37,707 nt of DNA, from the NCBI GenBank assembly GCA_030446555.1, contig JAUJNA010000003.1, positions 139,122 to 176,828 of the forward strand, read 5' to 3'. Below, piece by piece: positions 1-10,900 of the stretch. This DNA comes from Chloroflexota bacterium (GTDB lineage Bacteria > Chloroflexota > Limnocylindria > Limnocylindrales > CSP1-4). The number at the start of each line of letters is the position of its first letter. Position 1 is the first letter of the stretch. Under the pieces are notes generated by a model. It ran no database searches. It saw only the letters and a list, made by a program, of their open reading frames with translations, and had not been told where the DNA came from. Made by a program: the position numbers and the translations under genes.

Positions 1-189
1 GAGCGCGCCGAGCAGGCACGGGAACGCGCCGCGCTGGAGCGCGAGCGCGCCGAGCAGGCACGGGAGCGCGCCGAGCAGGCACGGGAACGCGCCGAGCAGG
101 CACGGGAACGCGCCGAGCAGGCACGGGAACGCGCCGCGCTGGAGCGCGAGGGCGCTGAGCAGGCACGGGAGCGCGCCGAGCGACAGCGT
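1..189 (+). repeat. Tandem 21-nt repeat, nine units, encoding [14 protein letters not shown] heptads
   Basis: Read directly: gagcgcgccgagcaggcacgg repeated with few variants; units 2 and 7 are gaacgcgccgcgctggagcgc. Confidence 0.95.
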
Positions 190-681
190 GAGTCACAGCA
201 GCGCGATCGTCAGAAGCCAGAGCCCCCGAAGCGGCCGGCTCCTCCTCCGCCCAGCCGGGGATCGGGCGTGGTCTCGTGGCCGGTGTCGGGCTATGTCACC
301 CAGGAGTTCGGGTGCACCGGCTTTGCCTGGGAGCCGCCGAGTGGCGGTTGCGCCCACTTCCACGACGGTATCGACATCACCGCTCGGGACGGCACGCCCA
401 TCCGGGCCGCGGCGTCGGGCGTCGTGGCCTTCGTCGGCTACAACCCGTACGACAACCCCAGGGATCCCGCCTGGATCGTGGTCATCGGTCACGCGGGCAG
501 CTTGGAGACGAGGTACGCACACCTCCAGTCCCGCTACGCGCCGGGTGTCCGCCGCGGTTCACGGGTGAGCCGGGGACAGATCATCGGCTACATGGGTAAC
601 ACGGGATACAGCACCGGCACCCACCTCCACTGGGAGGTGCACCGTTACGGCAGGCCGGTCGATCCGCGCTCCCAGCTCTAA
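1..681 (+). CDS. M23 family peptidase (LytM-like) with N-terminal heptad coiled-coil, 5' truncated by window start
   Basis: Frame 1 is open from base 1 to TAA at 679-681; metal-site motifs HFHDGID and HLHWEV; upstream (ERAEQAR)n coiled-coil. Confidence 0.88.
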   Translation, partial: ERAEQARERAALERERAEQARERAEQARERAEQARERAEQARERAALEREGAEQARERAERQRESQQRDRQKPEPPKRPAPPPPSRGSGVVSWPVSGYVTQEFGCTGFAWEPPSGGCAHFHDGIDITARDGTPIRAAASGVVAFVGYNPYDNPRDPAWIVVIGHAGSLETRYAHLQSRYAPGVRRGSRVSRGQIIGYMGNTGYSTGTHLHWEVHRYGRPVDPRSQL

Positions 682-790
682 AGAGCCAAGGACAGCCGAG
701 ACAAGTCTGACCAGGGGTTCACCCGGTGTTGATCGAGCGTTGACCGATCGAGGACATCGGACGCGCGCCGGGCCGGTGTAGGATCGCCCC

Positions 791-2119
791 GTGAAGCGCG
801 TGGTCGCGGTCATCCTCGCGGGCGGGGAGGGTGAGCGCCTGTCGCTCCTGTCGGCCGTTCGCGCGAAGCCGGCCGTCCCGTTCGCGGGCAAGTACAGGAT
901 CATCGACTTCACGCTCAGCAACTGCGTCAACTCGGACATCGACGACGTCGTCGTCCTGACGCAGTACGATCCGCGGTCCCTCAACGACCATCTGGGCGCT
1001 GGTCGGCCGTGGGATCTGGACCGGACCTCCGGCGGCATCCGTGTGATGCAGCCGTACATCGCGCGGAACCGACCCACCGAGTGGTACCGCGGCACGGCCG
1101 ATGCCGTCTACCAGAACCTGGAGTCGCTGTCCCGGTCCGGTGCGGACACCATCCTGGTGCTGGCCGGCGACCACATCTACAAGATGGACTACCAGCCCTT
1201 CGTCCAGGCGCATCGCCGGCGACGCGCCGATGTGACGGTCGCGGTGAAGCGCGTGCCGCTGGGCGACGCGCAGCGCTTCGGCATCCTCGCCCTTGGTGAC
1301 GATGACGAGGTCGTGGAGTGGCAGGAGAAGCCACGCGCCCCCAAGAGCGACCTCGCCAGCCTGGGCATCTACGTCTTCACCCGGCGCGCCCTCGAGACGT
1401 GGCTCACGGAGGGGCGCGCCGACTTCGGCAGGCACGTCATCCCGGCCATGCTCGACGGCGGTGCACGCGTCTTCGGCTACGCCTTCGATGGCTACTGGCA
1501 GGATGTGGGCACGGTCGAGGGCTACTGGCAGGCCCACATGGAGCTGCTGGAGGACCATCCGGCCCTGGACCTGTACGACCGCGACTGGGTGGTCCACACG
1601 CGGTCCGAGGAGCGAGCCCCGGCGCGCATCGGCTCCACGGCCAACGTGCACCGCAGCCTGGTCAGCCATGGCTGCCAGATCGCCGGCACGGTCGAGCGCT
1701 CCGTGCTGTCGCCCGGCGTGCGCATCGATCCGGGCGCCGTCGTCCGGGACAGCGTCGTCATGTTCGACTGCGTCGTCCGGGCGGGCGCGGTCGTGGACCA
1801 CGCCATCCTCGACAAGGAGGTCTCGGTCGGGCCGAACGCGGTCGTGGGCACCGGCAGCAATGACCGTCCCAACACGCTCGAGCCGGAGCGGCTGGCCTCG
1901 GGCCTCACCGTCGTGGGCAAGCGCGCCGTCATCCCGGCCGGCATGCGCATCGGTCGCAACGTGCGCGTCGACGAGGGCGTCAAGGCGGCCGATTTCCGAT
2001 CCACGCGCTCCGTACGCACCGGCGGCACGGTGCACCGTCGGACATCCTCACGAGATGGCGCAGCCAGCGGCGCGGGTGGTGCCGTCGCGGGATCCGCGGC
2101 CGCGTCGTCACGCAGGTAG
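791..2119 (+). CDS. glgC: Glucose-1-phosphate adenylyltransferase
   Basis: 442 aa; N-terminal [57 protein letters not shown]-terminal left-handed beta-helix region. Confidence 0.95.
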   Translation: MKRVVAVILAGGEGERLSLLSAVRAKPAVPFAGKYRIIDFTLSNCVNSDIDDVVVLTQYDPRSLNDHLGAGRPWDLDRTSGGIRVMQPYIARNRPTEWYRGTADAVYQNLESLSRSGADTILVLAGDHIYKMDYQPFVQAHRRRRADVTVAVKRVPLGDAQRFGILALGDDDEVVEWQEKPRAPKSDLASLGIYVFTRRALETWLTEGRADFGRHVIPAMLDGGARVFGYAFDGYWQDVGTVEGYWQAHMELLEDHPALDLYDRDWVVHTRSEERAPARIGSTANVHRSLVSHGCQIAGTVERSVLSPGVRIDPGAVVRDSVVMFDCVVRAGAVVDHAILDKEVSVGPNAVVGTGSNDRPNTLEPERLASGLTVVGKRAVIPAGMRIGRNVRVDEGVKAADFRSTRSVRTGGTVHRRTSSRDGAASGAGGAVAGSAAASSRR

Positions 2120-2632
2120 GTGGATCCGGCCGGCATCGACGCCTGGCTTTCGGACATGGGCGTCGAGCCCGTCGAGCGGGTGGAGCGGGAAGGGGTCGTC
2201 AGCTGGGACCTGATCCTGGATGCCCGACGGCGCCACGACATCCGCGTCACCCTCATCCTGGACCCCGCGCTGGCGCTGGTGGCCTGGGTCCACTACGCGC
2301 CGCCACTGAACGACTCCTTCCGCAAGAGCTACCACCGCTTCCTGCACTGGAACGACGAGCTTCTTTTCGCCAAATTCGCGCTGTCGCAGGACGAGCGGCC
2401 CGTGCTCACCAGCGAGCTGCCGCTCGATCGCCTCGATGCCGATACGCTGGGCCTGACCGTGGCGCGTCTCCTGGCCATCTGCGACCTGCTGCTCGATGAC
2501 TCCGTGGCCTGGCTCTGGCCGGGCGCGAAGCGGGCGCCGGATCCGGGGCGGCCCTCGAGACAGGCGGCGCTGCTCGAGCGCTACGCGGGGCGCCTCCGCG
2601 AGCTGACGCCCACGGAGATTGAGGAGGCCTGA
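2120..2632 (+). CDS. Hypothetical protein, possibly YbjN/type III secretion chaperone-like
   Basis: 170 aa ORF immediately after glgC; composition compatible with YbjN-like fold. Confidence 0.6.
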   Translation: MDPAGIDAWLSDMGVEPVERVEREGVVSWDLILDARRRHDIRVTLILDPALALVAWVHYAPPLNDSFRKSYHRFLHWNDELLFAKFALSQDERPVLTSELPLDRLDADTLGLTVARLLAICDLLLDDSVAWLWPGAKRAPDPGRPSRQAALLERYAGRLRELTPTEIEEA

Positions 2633-2765
2633 GCGCAGAGCCGAGCCGACGCCTGAGCCCAGAGCCGAGCCCGGCGGCCGCTGCGCTACACTCGGCCGAC
2701 CGGCGGCCCGTCCCTGCGCCACCGTCCGCGGAGGAGCCATCCGAGGGGTGGTCGAACAGGTGCGC

Positions 2766-3788
2766 ATGCAACGCCAACGTCCGTCGAGGGCGACCCTGAC
2801 GGGAGAGTCGGCTGACGTCTATTTCGCGCGCGCGGAGGAGATCCTCGCGGCAGAGGGCCTCGATCCACTCGTCGTGATGGAGATCTTCTCGCGTCACGAA
2901 GGGGTCCTGTGCGGCGTGGACGAGGCCAAGGTGCTGCTGGCGCATGTGCTCGGCGAGGCGCCGCCGCAGGAGGCGGTGGTAGAGGCTCTCTCGGACGGTG
3001 ATGCGTTCACGCCCAAGGAGGTGGTGTTGCGCATCCGGGCGCGCTATCGGGCCTTCGGACTCTACGAGACCGCGATCCTGGGCATGATCGCCCAGTCGAG
3101 CGGGTGGGCCACCGCGGCGCGTCGGTGTGTCGACGCGGCGGCGCCGCAGCCGGTCATCAGCTTCGGCGCCCGCCACGTTCACCCGGACATCACCGACACG
3201 CTGGACTATGCCGCGATCGTGGGAGGCTGCGTGGGCGCATCCACGTCGGCCGGTGCTCGCCTCGCCAGCCTGAGTCCGACCGGGACGATGCCCCATTCGC
3301 TGGTGCTCATCTTCGGCGACACGGTCCGTGCCGCGGAGGCCTTCGACCGGGTGCTCTCGGTGGACGTGCCGCGGATCGTGCTGGTCGACACGTTCCGCGA
3401 CGAGGCCGAGGAGGCGCTGCGGGTCGCCCATGCGCTGGGGGACCGCCTCTACGGCATCCGCCTCGACACGCCGGCCGAGCGGGGGCGCGTGACCGCCGAC
3501 CTCGTGCTCGAGGTGCGGGCGCGACTCGACCAGGCCGGCTACCGCCACGTGCGCATCATCATCAGCGGCGGCCTCGACCCCGAGCGCATCACCTATTTCA
3601 AGGATGCCGGGGCGCCCGTCGACTCCTTCGCCGTGGGTGGCTACATCAGCGGCGCCACGCCCATCGACTTCACGGGTGACCTCAAGGAGGTCGACGGCCA
3701 GCCGATCGCCAAGCGGGGCCGCATCCCGGGTGTCACGCCCAGCCCGCGCCTCGAACGGGTGGACCTGACCGCTTGGCGGGCCAGCTAG
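2766..3788 (+). CDS. Nicotinate phosphoribosyltransferase family protein
   Basis: VVMEIFSRHEGVLCGVDEAK, GARHVHPDI, GTMPHSLVLIFGD, IRLDTPAERG, IIISGGLDPERI, FAVGGYISGA; start chosen at ATG 2766 within the longer ORF 2619-3788. Confidence 0.88.
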   Translation: MQRQRPSRATLTGESADVYFARAEEILAAEGLDPLVVMEIFSRHEGVLCGVDEAKVLLAHVLGEAPPQEAVVEALSDGDAFTPKEVVLRIRARYRAFGLYETAILGMIAQSSGWATAARRCVDAAAPQPVISFGARHVHPDITDTLDYAAIVGGCVGASTSAGARLASLSPTGTMPHSLVLIFGDTVRAAEAFDRVLSVDVPRIVLVDTFRDEAEEALRVAHALGDRLYGIRLDTPAERGRVTADLVLEVRARLDQAGYRHVRIIISGGLDPERITYFKDAGAPVDSFAVGGYISGATPIDFTGDLKEVDGQPIAKRGRIPGVTPSPRLERVDLTAWRAS

Positions 3789-3862
3789 CGACCCATGGCT
3801 CCCGGCCGCCTCGCGGCCCTCGCTCGCGGGCGAGGGAACACCAGCCGTGGCAGCATGGGGCG

Positions 3863-4294
3863 ATGGCCGGACAACCAACGCCCGAGGAGCAGGGGTCAGT
3901 CTCACGACGCGATGAGGAGGCGCTCCTCCGCGAGGAGCTGGCCGAGCGGGAGACGGCCTACGGGCTCCTCCAGCGGGGGACCGCCCTGATGCGGCGCGGG
4001 CACAACGCCCAGGCGGCGGTGATCCTGGAGCGAGCGGCTCGCCTGGAGCCCGGCAAGGGCTCCATCGTCGAGGCGCTGGGCCGCGCGTACTACAACAGCG
4101 GCCAGCACGCCCGGGCCGTGGAGGCGTTCCAGGCGCTCCTGGAGATCGACCCGTCGGCCGCGTACGGCCACTTCGGCCTGGGCCAATCGCTGAAGCAGGT
4201 GGGCCGACGGACCGAGGCGCGCACGCACCTGCGCCTCGCCTGCGCCCTGGCGCCCGACTCGCCTCTCTATCGCGAGGCGCTGGGACGCCTATGA
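3863..4294 (+). CDS. Tetratricopeptide repeat protein
   Basis: GRAYYNSGQHARAVEAFQALLEIDPSAAYGHFGLGQSLKQVGRRTEARTHLRLACALAPDSP; ATG at 3863 in frame. Confidence 0.82.
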   Translation: MAGQPTPEEQGSVSRRDEEALLREELAERETAYGLLQRGTALMRRGHNAQAAVILERAARLEPGKGSIVEALGRAYYNSGQHARAVEAFQALLEIDPSAAYGHFGLGQSLKQVGRRTEARTHLRLACALAPDSPLYREALGRL

Positions 4295-5370
4295 CCGACC
4301 GACGGGGGCGCGGCGTCGCGATGGGCCTGGCGGCGGCCCTCGCCGTGGTCCTGGCAGTGCTGACCATCGTGGCGGTGCTCTCCCCGCCGGGGCCGTCGGC
4401 CGGTCCCGGCCCCTCGGGCTCGTTGACGGCCGGTGGACCCCCGTCCGCGCCGCTCTCCGCCGGGCCCTCCACATCGCCCGGCGCGCCAGCCGGCGGAAGC
4501 CCATCGTCCATCGTCGCACCCACCGCCGGCCCGTCCGCGTCACCCGATGCGGCGGCACCCAGGCCGCCCCAGCGGTCCCGTCCCCCCCGAGCCTCGGCTC
4601 CCGCGACGGAGGAACCCACCCGCCGGCCGCGTCGATCACGGGAGCCGACGGCGTCCCGGGAGGCCACCCCGACCGAGGCGCCCACCGCCTCGCCCATCCC
4701 CACGACGGCTCCCGCGAGCGGCGAGGCCTCGATCCGCTTCGTCGACATGGGCCTCGACAGCTTGGTGGCCGAGAGCCCGCGCCGAAGACTGCTGACCTTC
4801 CGCTCGGAGGGCTCCGGGACGGTCCGTGCGACCCTGTCCGATGTCACCGCGGGAAGGGCGCGGCTCTGCCTCTGGCGGGGCGACGCCGACACCGTGGAGG
4901 ACGAGCAGTGACGAGAGATGAGCCGCGGCTCGCTCACCGCTGCCGCTCCTGGCGGGCCCACCACGTGGACCGTCAGTGCCATCACGGCGGAGGGCCTGGA
5001 CGTGCCGGCGGTCGATCTCACGCTCACCTTCCCCTCGGCTGCGCCATCCGTGACCATCGACGGCTTCCGTTTCCAGGGCACCGCCTTCCCGGAGTACAAC
5101 GGCTTCACGGCGGTCGTTCGCGCCGAAGCCGACGGCACCCTGGCGCTGGGCGCCCGATGGCGCGGCGGGGCGCAGCCCTACAGCCTGCGCATCTAGGACG
5201 CGGCGACCGGCGCAACGGTCGATGAGCAGAGCGGCGACGCGGACTCGGTCAGCCATGACTCGACGGTCGCCGGACCGGCGTCCTACCGCATCCGGCTCCA
5301 GAACCAGGTGGAGGTGGCCGAGCAGGACTTCCTCCTCAGCGGCACCATCGCATGGCCAGGAGGCCGGTAG
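4291..5370 (+). pseudogene. Secreted, Pro/Ser/Thr-rich linker protein with beta-sandwich-like C-terminus, interrupted by two in-frame stops (TGA 4909-4911, TAG 5194-5196)
   Basis: The same frame continues through both stops with protein-like sequence (..VEDEQ*REMSRGSLTAAAPGGPTTWTVSAITAEG...AQPYSLRI*DAATGATVDEQSG...YRIRLQNQVEVAEQDFLLSGTIAWPGGR*); N-terminal TM/signal region. Confidence 0.7.
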
Positions 5371-5389
5371 GGCGCGCCTCCGCGGATGC

Positions 5390-5971
5390 TCAGCCGACGT
5401 GTAGCTCACCGCGGGCCGTCAGGCGATCGAGCCAGAACAGGCCGGCGATCGACTTCGCATCGTCGATGAGCCCGGCTTCCGCCATCTCCACCGCTCGGCC
5501 GACGGGCACGCGCGAGAGGTGCAGCCGCTCGTCGGTGCCCGGGCCCGCGTACCCCGCGATGGGCTCGAGATCCGTGGCCAGGTAGAGGTGCATCTCCTCG
5601 GTCGCGAACCCGGGCGCGGTGAAGAAGCGTCCCAGGAGGCGCCAGGTGGCTGCGCGGTAGCCGGTCTCCTCCGCCAGCTCACGGGGCGCGGCACGGTCGG
5701 GGGCTTCGATCGAGCCATCGGCTAGCCGGTCCAGCGTCCCGGCCGGGATCTCCAGGAGCACCCGACCGACCGGGGTCCTGAACTGGCGCACCAGGAGCAC
5801 GTCGCCGTCCACGATGGCGAGGATGGCCACGGCACCCGGGTGCTCCACCACGTCGCGTGTCCGGAGCTCGCCCTGGGCATCCTCTATCGTGTCGGTCCGG
5901 AAGGTGAGGTAGCCGCCGCGGTGGATGACCCTGCTCTCGACGGTGCTCTCGAGCAGTTCCGCGTCGTCCAC
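5390..5971 (-). CDS. NUDIX hydrolase, ADP-ribose pyrophosphatase-like
   Basis: Nudix box AAPRELAEETGYRAATWRLLGRF preceded by LLVRQFRTPVGRVLLEIPAGTLD; GTG start at 5971 is a guess inside a longer ORF. Confidence 0.85.
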   Translation of the reverse strand: MDDAELLESTVESRVIHRGGYLTFRTDTIEDAQGELRTRDVVEHPGAVAILAIVDGDVLLVRQFRTPVGRVLLEIPAGTLDRLADGSIEAPDRAAPRELAEETGYRAATWRLLGRFFTAPGFATEEMHLYLATDLEPIAGYAGPGTDERLHLSRVPVGRAVEMAEAGLIDDAKSIAGLFWLDRLTARGELHVG

Positions 5972-6170
5972 GCAGCCGAGTATGGCGGACCTCCGGCCGA
6001 GTAGGGCGCACCCCCTGGCGTTGCCTGCGCGCACAGGGTCCTGGTACGACTTTCCCATAGCATGTCGCCAGTGGTCACACCTAGGGTCTTCCCAGCGAGC
6101 GACGCGCTCGGAGTGACCTAGTGCCGTCCGTGCCGGGAAGGGCTCGCGCCACGCCCAACGGAGAGTGCCC

Positions 6171-6260
6171 ATGTCATCGATCAAGAAGCTCGTCTTCCGA
6201 CTCGTCGTCCTGTCCTCCTTCGTGCTCGTCTTGGCGGCCCCCTTCCGCTGGAACGCCTGA
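6171..6260 (+). CDS. Possible small membrane peptide (29 aa)
   Basis: MSSIKKLVFRLVVLSSFVLVLAAPFRWNA; single hydrophobic helix with basic N-terminus; below the ORF-track cutoff. Confidence 0.35.
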   Translation: MSSIKKLVFRLVVLSSFVLVLAAPFRWNA

Positions 6261-6331
6261 CCACCGACCGGGGGTGCCGACGAACGGCGCCCCTGGGGGC
6301 GGACGGGGTCGCGGGCAGCGCCTGACCCACC

Positions 6332-6919
6332 GTGCTGCTGCTCTACTTCGTCGCTGCCGGCGTGCTCGTAGGGCTCCTGCTCGGCGGGCGACCGGCCTCG
6401 CTCGCCGAGGTGCGCTTCCGTTGGTGGGCCGTCGCACTGGCCGGCCTGGGCTTCCAGCTGCTGCTCTTCTCCGAGCCCCTCGCGAGCCATGTGGGAGATG
6501 CTGGGCCGCTGCTCTACACCATCTCCACCGCGGTGGTGCTCGCGGCGCTGCTGCGGAACCTCCGGCTGCCTGGCTTTGCCATCATCGCCGCCGGAGCGGC
6601 ACTCAATCTGGCGGTGATCGTCGCCAACGGTGGCCGGATGCCGGCTGATCCGGCCGCATTCGCGGCACTCACCGGCCAGCCGGCGGTGCCGACCGATCGC
6701 TTCAGCAACTCACAGATCGCCTCGCCGGACACGCTGCTCGCCTTCCTGGGCGACACGATGGTGCTGCCGCGCCCGCTGCCCTTCGCCAACGTCTTCTCCA
6801 TCGGCGACCTGCTCATCGGGCTCGGCGCGGCGTCCTTCATCGTCCGCGCGATGAGGCGTCCCGTCGGGGACATCGACCCGCGCGATGGGACGGCACACGT
6901 GAGGGCAGCCAGCCGGTAG
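6332..6919 (+). CDS. DUF5317-like membrane protein
   Basis: LNLAVIVANGGRMPADPAAFAAL, DTLLAFLGDTMVLPRPLPFANVFSIGDLLIGLG; multiple TM segments. Confidence 0.75.
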   Translation: MLLLYFVAAGVLVGLLLGGRPASLAEVRFRWWAVALAGLGFQLLLFSEPLASHVGDAGPLLYTISTAVVLAALLRNLRLPGFAIIAAGAALNLAVIVANGGRMPADPAAFAALTGQPAVPTDRFSNSQIASPDTLLAFLGDTMVLPRPLPFANVFSIGDLLIGLGAASFIVRAMRRPVGDIDPRDGTAHVRAASR

Positions 6920-6957
6920 CCTCTGGTACGGTTCCCCCGCCAGGAGGTCATCCCCAC

Positions 6958-7227
6958 GTGCCACAGATGGATCTCGTCGGCTGGATCGTCGTCGGGCTCA
7001 TCGCCGGGCTGCTCTCGGGCCTCGTCTTCGGTCACCGCACGGCTCGTGGGTGCCTGCCGAACCTCTTGATCGGCGTGCTGGGTGGGATCGTCGGTGGCTA
7101 TCTTGCGCGGGAGCTGCTTGACGTCGATCAGACGGTCGGCTTCATCGCCGCGGTGGTGGTGGCCTTCGTCGGCGCGGTCATCGTCCGCCTCATCCTGGCG
7201 ATCGTCGCGCCCACCGACCGCCGCTAG
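6958..7227 (+). CDS. GlsB/YeaQ/YmgE-like small membrane protein
   Basis: 89 aa, glycine-rich TM segments: GWIVVGLIAGLLSGLVFG...LIGVLGGIVGGYLARELL. Confidence 0.72.
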   Translation: MPQMDLVGWIVVGLIAGLLSGLVFGHRTARGCLPNLLIGVLGGIVGGYLARELLDVDQTVGFIAAVVVAFVGAVIVRLILAIVAPTDRR

Positions 7228-7234
7228 ACGTTCG

Positions 7235-7762
7235 GTGCGATCGCGCATCGGCGTCGTCTCCGACACGCACCTGCCGCGTTTCGGGCGGCGCCTACCACGA
7301 GCCCTCGTCGCGGGGATGCGCACCGCGAGCGTGGATTCGATCCTCCATCTCGGGGACTGGACCGATCGGCTCGTGCTCGACCAGCTGTTGGAGATCGCCC
7401 CCACGGACGGCGTGGCCGGCAACAATGACCCTCCCGAGCTGGGGGAGCTGCTGGGCCACCGCAAGGTCATCGACATCGCTGGGGCTCGCTTCGGCTTGAC
7501 CCACGGCCACGCGGGCCGCGGCCGCTCCACGCCACAGCGGGCGCTCCGGGCGTTCCATGACGTGCCCGACCTGGACGCCATCCTCTTCGGTCATAGCCAC
7601 ATCCCGCTCCTCGAGCGGCTCGACGGCGGTCGGTGGCTCATCAACCCGGGCTCGCCCACCGACCGGCGGCGACAGTCACGCTACACGTGGGTCCTCATGG
7701 AGCTGGTCGACGGGCGGATCGCCCGCGCCGAACTGAACGCCTATGACGATCGGTCGGCCTGA
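7235..7762 (+). CDS. YfcE-like metallophosphoesterase
   Basis: IGVVSDTHLPRFG, ILHLGDWTD, VAGNNDPPEL, LTHGHAGRG, FGHSHIPLLERLDGGRWLINPGSPTDRR; GTG start at 7235 in frame. Confidence 0.9.
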   Translation: MRSRIGVVSDTHLPRFGRRLPRALVAGMRTASVDSILHLGDWTDRLVLDQLLEIAPTDGVAGNNDPPELGELLGHRKVIDIAGARFGLTHGHAGRGRSTPQRALRAFHDVPDLDAILFGHSHIPLLERLDGGRWLINPGSPTDRRRQSRYTWVLMELVDGRIARAELNAYDDRSA

Positions 7763-7961
7763 GTCCCGGTCACCCATCCGCGCCGCGTTGCTGGACGTCA
7801 CGGACCGTCTCGCCGAAAGTACCCCCAGGCCCCTTGACGCGAGTACCGGTCCGGTCCACGATCGTCATGCGCTGGGATCTGCCAGGCTCCCTGCGCGGAC
7901 CCGGTCGCAGTCCGGGCAGCCGCTCCCTCGTCCCTCCGCTCGGTCACCCACAAGGACGCGA

Positions 7962-10900
7962 ATGTCTCGACCGTTCTTTTCTGTGCTCTTCTCCGGCCTG
8001 CTGGCGGTCGCCGTGGTCGCGGCACCGGCGGCCGTCGTGGCCGCGCCCCCCACGGCGTCGGTCCACGGACCAGCCTCCGCCGAACCGGGCCGCACGGTCG
8101 CGCTCACCGTACGTCTCCCCGGTGACGTCGCGGCCATCGACGGTCGTGTCCTCATGGCGCCCGGCGCAGCGGAGCTGCTCGGGGTGGCCCCCGTCGGCGG
8201 CGGTACCGCGTTCCGGCCGGTGGAGGGGCGCGGGGGCTCGGCCTTCGGTGCCTACGGCCTGCGCGCCGTGGGCGGCCAGACCATCGTGCGGCTCGTCCTC
8301 GTGCCGCTTCGGGCGGGCGAGCTCCAGGTGCGTGTCGCCATCGATGCCGCCGCCGATCGCCTGGGACGCCGCCTCGCGGTGACGGGCGGCGACCGACTCA
8401 CGATGCTGCGCATCGGGGGCGGCTCGCGCGTCCTGCGCGCGCCACTCCCCACGGGCCGGACGGTGCCCAGCCGCGCGGCCGGGCCGGCACGCGAGCTCTT
8501 CCGCGGCGGTCGTATCGACCGGCGTGACCTGGACGGCGTCCGTGCTGGCTGGGAGGCGGCTCGGGAGAGGGGCAGCATCTGCGGAGGCGACGCGCTCGAG
8601 GACGTCAACCAGGACGGCTGCGTCGACATCACGGACGTGCAATCGATGCTGGCCTCGAGCGGTGACCGGACGAGCAGCGGCGGGACGAGCAGCGCCGGGA
8701 CGAGCAGCGACGGCCCTGCCGCCACCTCGGCCGGGCGCATCTTCACGGTCGTGAGCGCCGCCGACACGCCCGACGCCGCGCCCGGCAACGGCGTGTGTGC
8801 CGACGCCGATGGCGCCTGCACGTTGCGCGCCGCGATCACCGAGGCCGATTACCTCATCGGCGAGGACCACATCGCCTTCTCGCTTCCGGGTCCGGCTCCT
8901 GCGGTGATCCAGCTGACTGGCCGGCTGCCCATCATCAGTGCGCGGAGCGGCGGCGTGGTCATCGACGGCTACACCCAACCGGGCAGCCGGACGAACGACG
9001 CATCGGTGGGATCCAACGCCATCCCTGGCGTAGAGCTTCGCGGCAACGGCAAACGCGCCAAGGAGGTGGCCATACGCATCACGAGCCCGTACAACACCGT
9101 CCGAGGGGTCATCATCAGCAACGTCTGGCGCGGGATGTTCCTCGACGGGGGCGACGCGCACCACAACACCGTGGTGGGCAACTGGATCGGCTTCACTCGC
9201 GATCAGCAGGCATCCGGTGGCCAGTACGGGATCGTCCTCAACACGGGTGCCAACCAGAACGTCATCGGCACGGCCGCGCTCACCGACCGCAATGTCATCG
9301 GCAACCACGGCGCCGGCGTCGATGAGTACGGACCCGGCACCGACGGCAACATCGTCCAGGGCAACCTGTTCTGCATCCGGCCGAGTGGGTTCACGGAGGC
9401 CACCTGCTCGAGCGGCATCGACCACAACTTCGGACCGAAGAACGGGCTCATCGGAGGCGTGGGCAACGAGCGCAACGTCTTCGGGCCGACCTATCTCCAG
9501 GGGATCGAGCTGTCCCATGGCTACGACCCTTCCAAGCCGTACCTGACCGATACCTCGACCACCTACCAGATCAACGACAACCGGGTCATCGGCAACTGGG
9601 TGGGCTTCCGCGCCGATGGCAGCTTCGACCCGGCGTTCCGCTCGGGCCTGAACGATCCGGGCGCGGGGGACAACGGGCAGGGCATCAACGTCTACGACGG
9701 CTCCAACGACAACATCGTCGAGCGCAACCATGTCGGCTCGCGGTTCGACGGGATCCCGGTCATGTCGCCCAACGCGCTGCGCAACATCGTGCGCGACAAC
9801 ATCATCGGTGAGTCGCCACTGGGCGAACCGGCTCCGCTGACTGGGTGGGGTGTCAAGCTACGCATCGGGACCAAGTCGGACGTCGTCGTGGGCAACACCA
9901 TCCGCAACGCGGCGGCCGGGGGCGTGGGGCTCGTCCAGGACAACGTCTACAACATCCGCATCACGCGCAACATCGTGACCGACACCGCCGGGCCGGCCAT
10001 CGACCTCTATGGTGTGGCCGGTCCCGACCCCAACGACGCTGACGACGCGGATAGCGGCGCCAATACGCTGCTGAACTCGCCGGTCCTCGCGTCGGCCACG
10101 ACGGGACTCGTCACTGGCACGGCCGTGGGCAGCGCCCGGGTGGAGCTGTTCCGTGCGTCTCGTGCCGCAGGGGCCTACGGGCTGCCCATCGAGTTCCTGG
10201 GTGCGACCACCGCCGCGAGCGACGGCACCTGGAGCCTGCCGGTCGCCCTGGCCGTGGGTGATCGCGTGACCGCCCTGCAGATCCGCCCCGATGCCAACAC
10301 GTCGGAGCTGGCAGCGAACGTGGAGGTCACGGCACCTCCCGGACCGGGCGACCTGCTGGCCGCTGACGACTTCGAGCGTAGCGTCTCGAGCGGATGGGGC
10401 ACCGCGACGAGCGGCGGGACGTGGACCCATCGCGGCTCGGTCGCCGCCTTCTCGGTCGCCAACGGGCCCGGGCGGAGCTCCCTGGCCGCCGGTGCCAGTC
10501 GGGAGTCCCGCCTCGCGGTCGGGGCGGCGGACGTGGCCATCACGGGCAACGTGGCCTTCGATCGGCTGCCCAGCAGCGGCAATGCCTTCGCCTACGTGGT
10601 CGCCCGGGCCAACGGCAACGACGCCTACCGCGCAGCGATCCGCGTAGCGTCCAGCGGTGCCGTCTACGTCCGGCTCAAGATGGCCGTCGGGAACGTCGAG
10701 TCGAACATCGCGTCGGAGGTCGCCGTGACGGACCTGACCGCAGCGCCCGGCGCACCCCTCGGGTTCCGGCTGGAAGTGGTGGGCACGCAGCTGCGCTTCC
10801 GTGTCTGGTCCACGACCGGCGCAGAGCCGTCGTCCTGGCTGACGACGGCGACCGACTCGACGGCCAGCCTGCAGGGCCCCGGCTCGGCCGGCCTGCGCGG

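Noticed and set aside
719-2035. 438-aa minus-strand ORF opposite glgC
   Set aside because: Mirror of the high-GC coding strand; low-complexity composition rich in A/V/D/H/R, no domain signal; glgC is clear on the plus strand.
4909-4911. Selenocysteine at the in-frame TGA
   Set aside because: A second in-frame stop (TAG) follows, no SECIS element was recognised by eye, and the protein is not a known redox family; kept only as a low-probability alternative to decay.
2406-5138. 910-aa minus-strand ORF
   Set aside because: Antisense shadow across nicotinate phosphoribosyltransferase and TPR genes; composition is GC-driven and it has no recognisable motif.
7944-9731. 595-aa minus-strand ORF opposite the beta-helix protein
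   Set aside because: Spurious antisense ORF; asparagine/aspartate codons of the repeats read as V/D-rich text in reverse.
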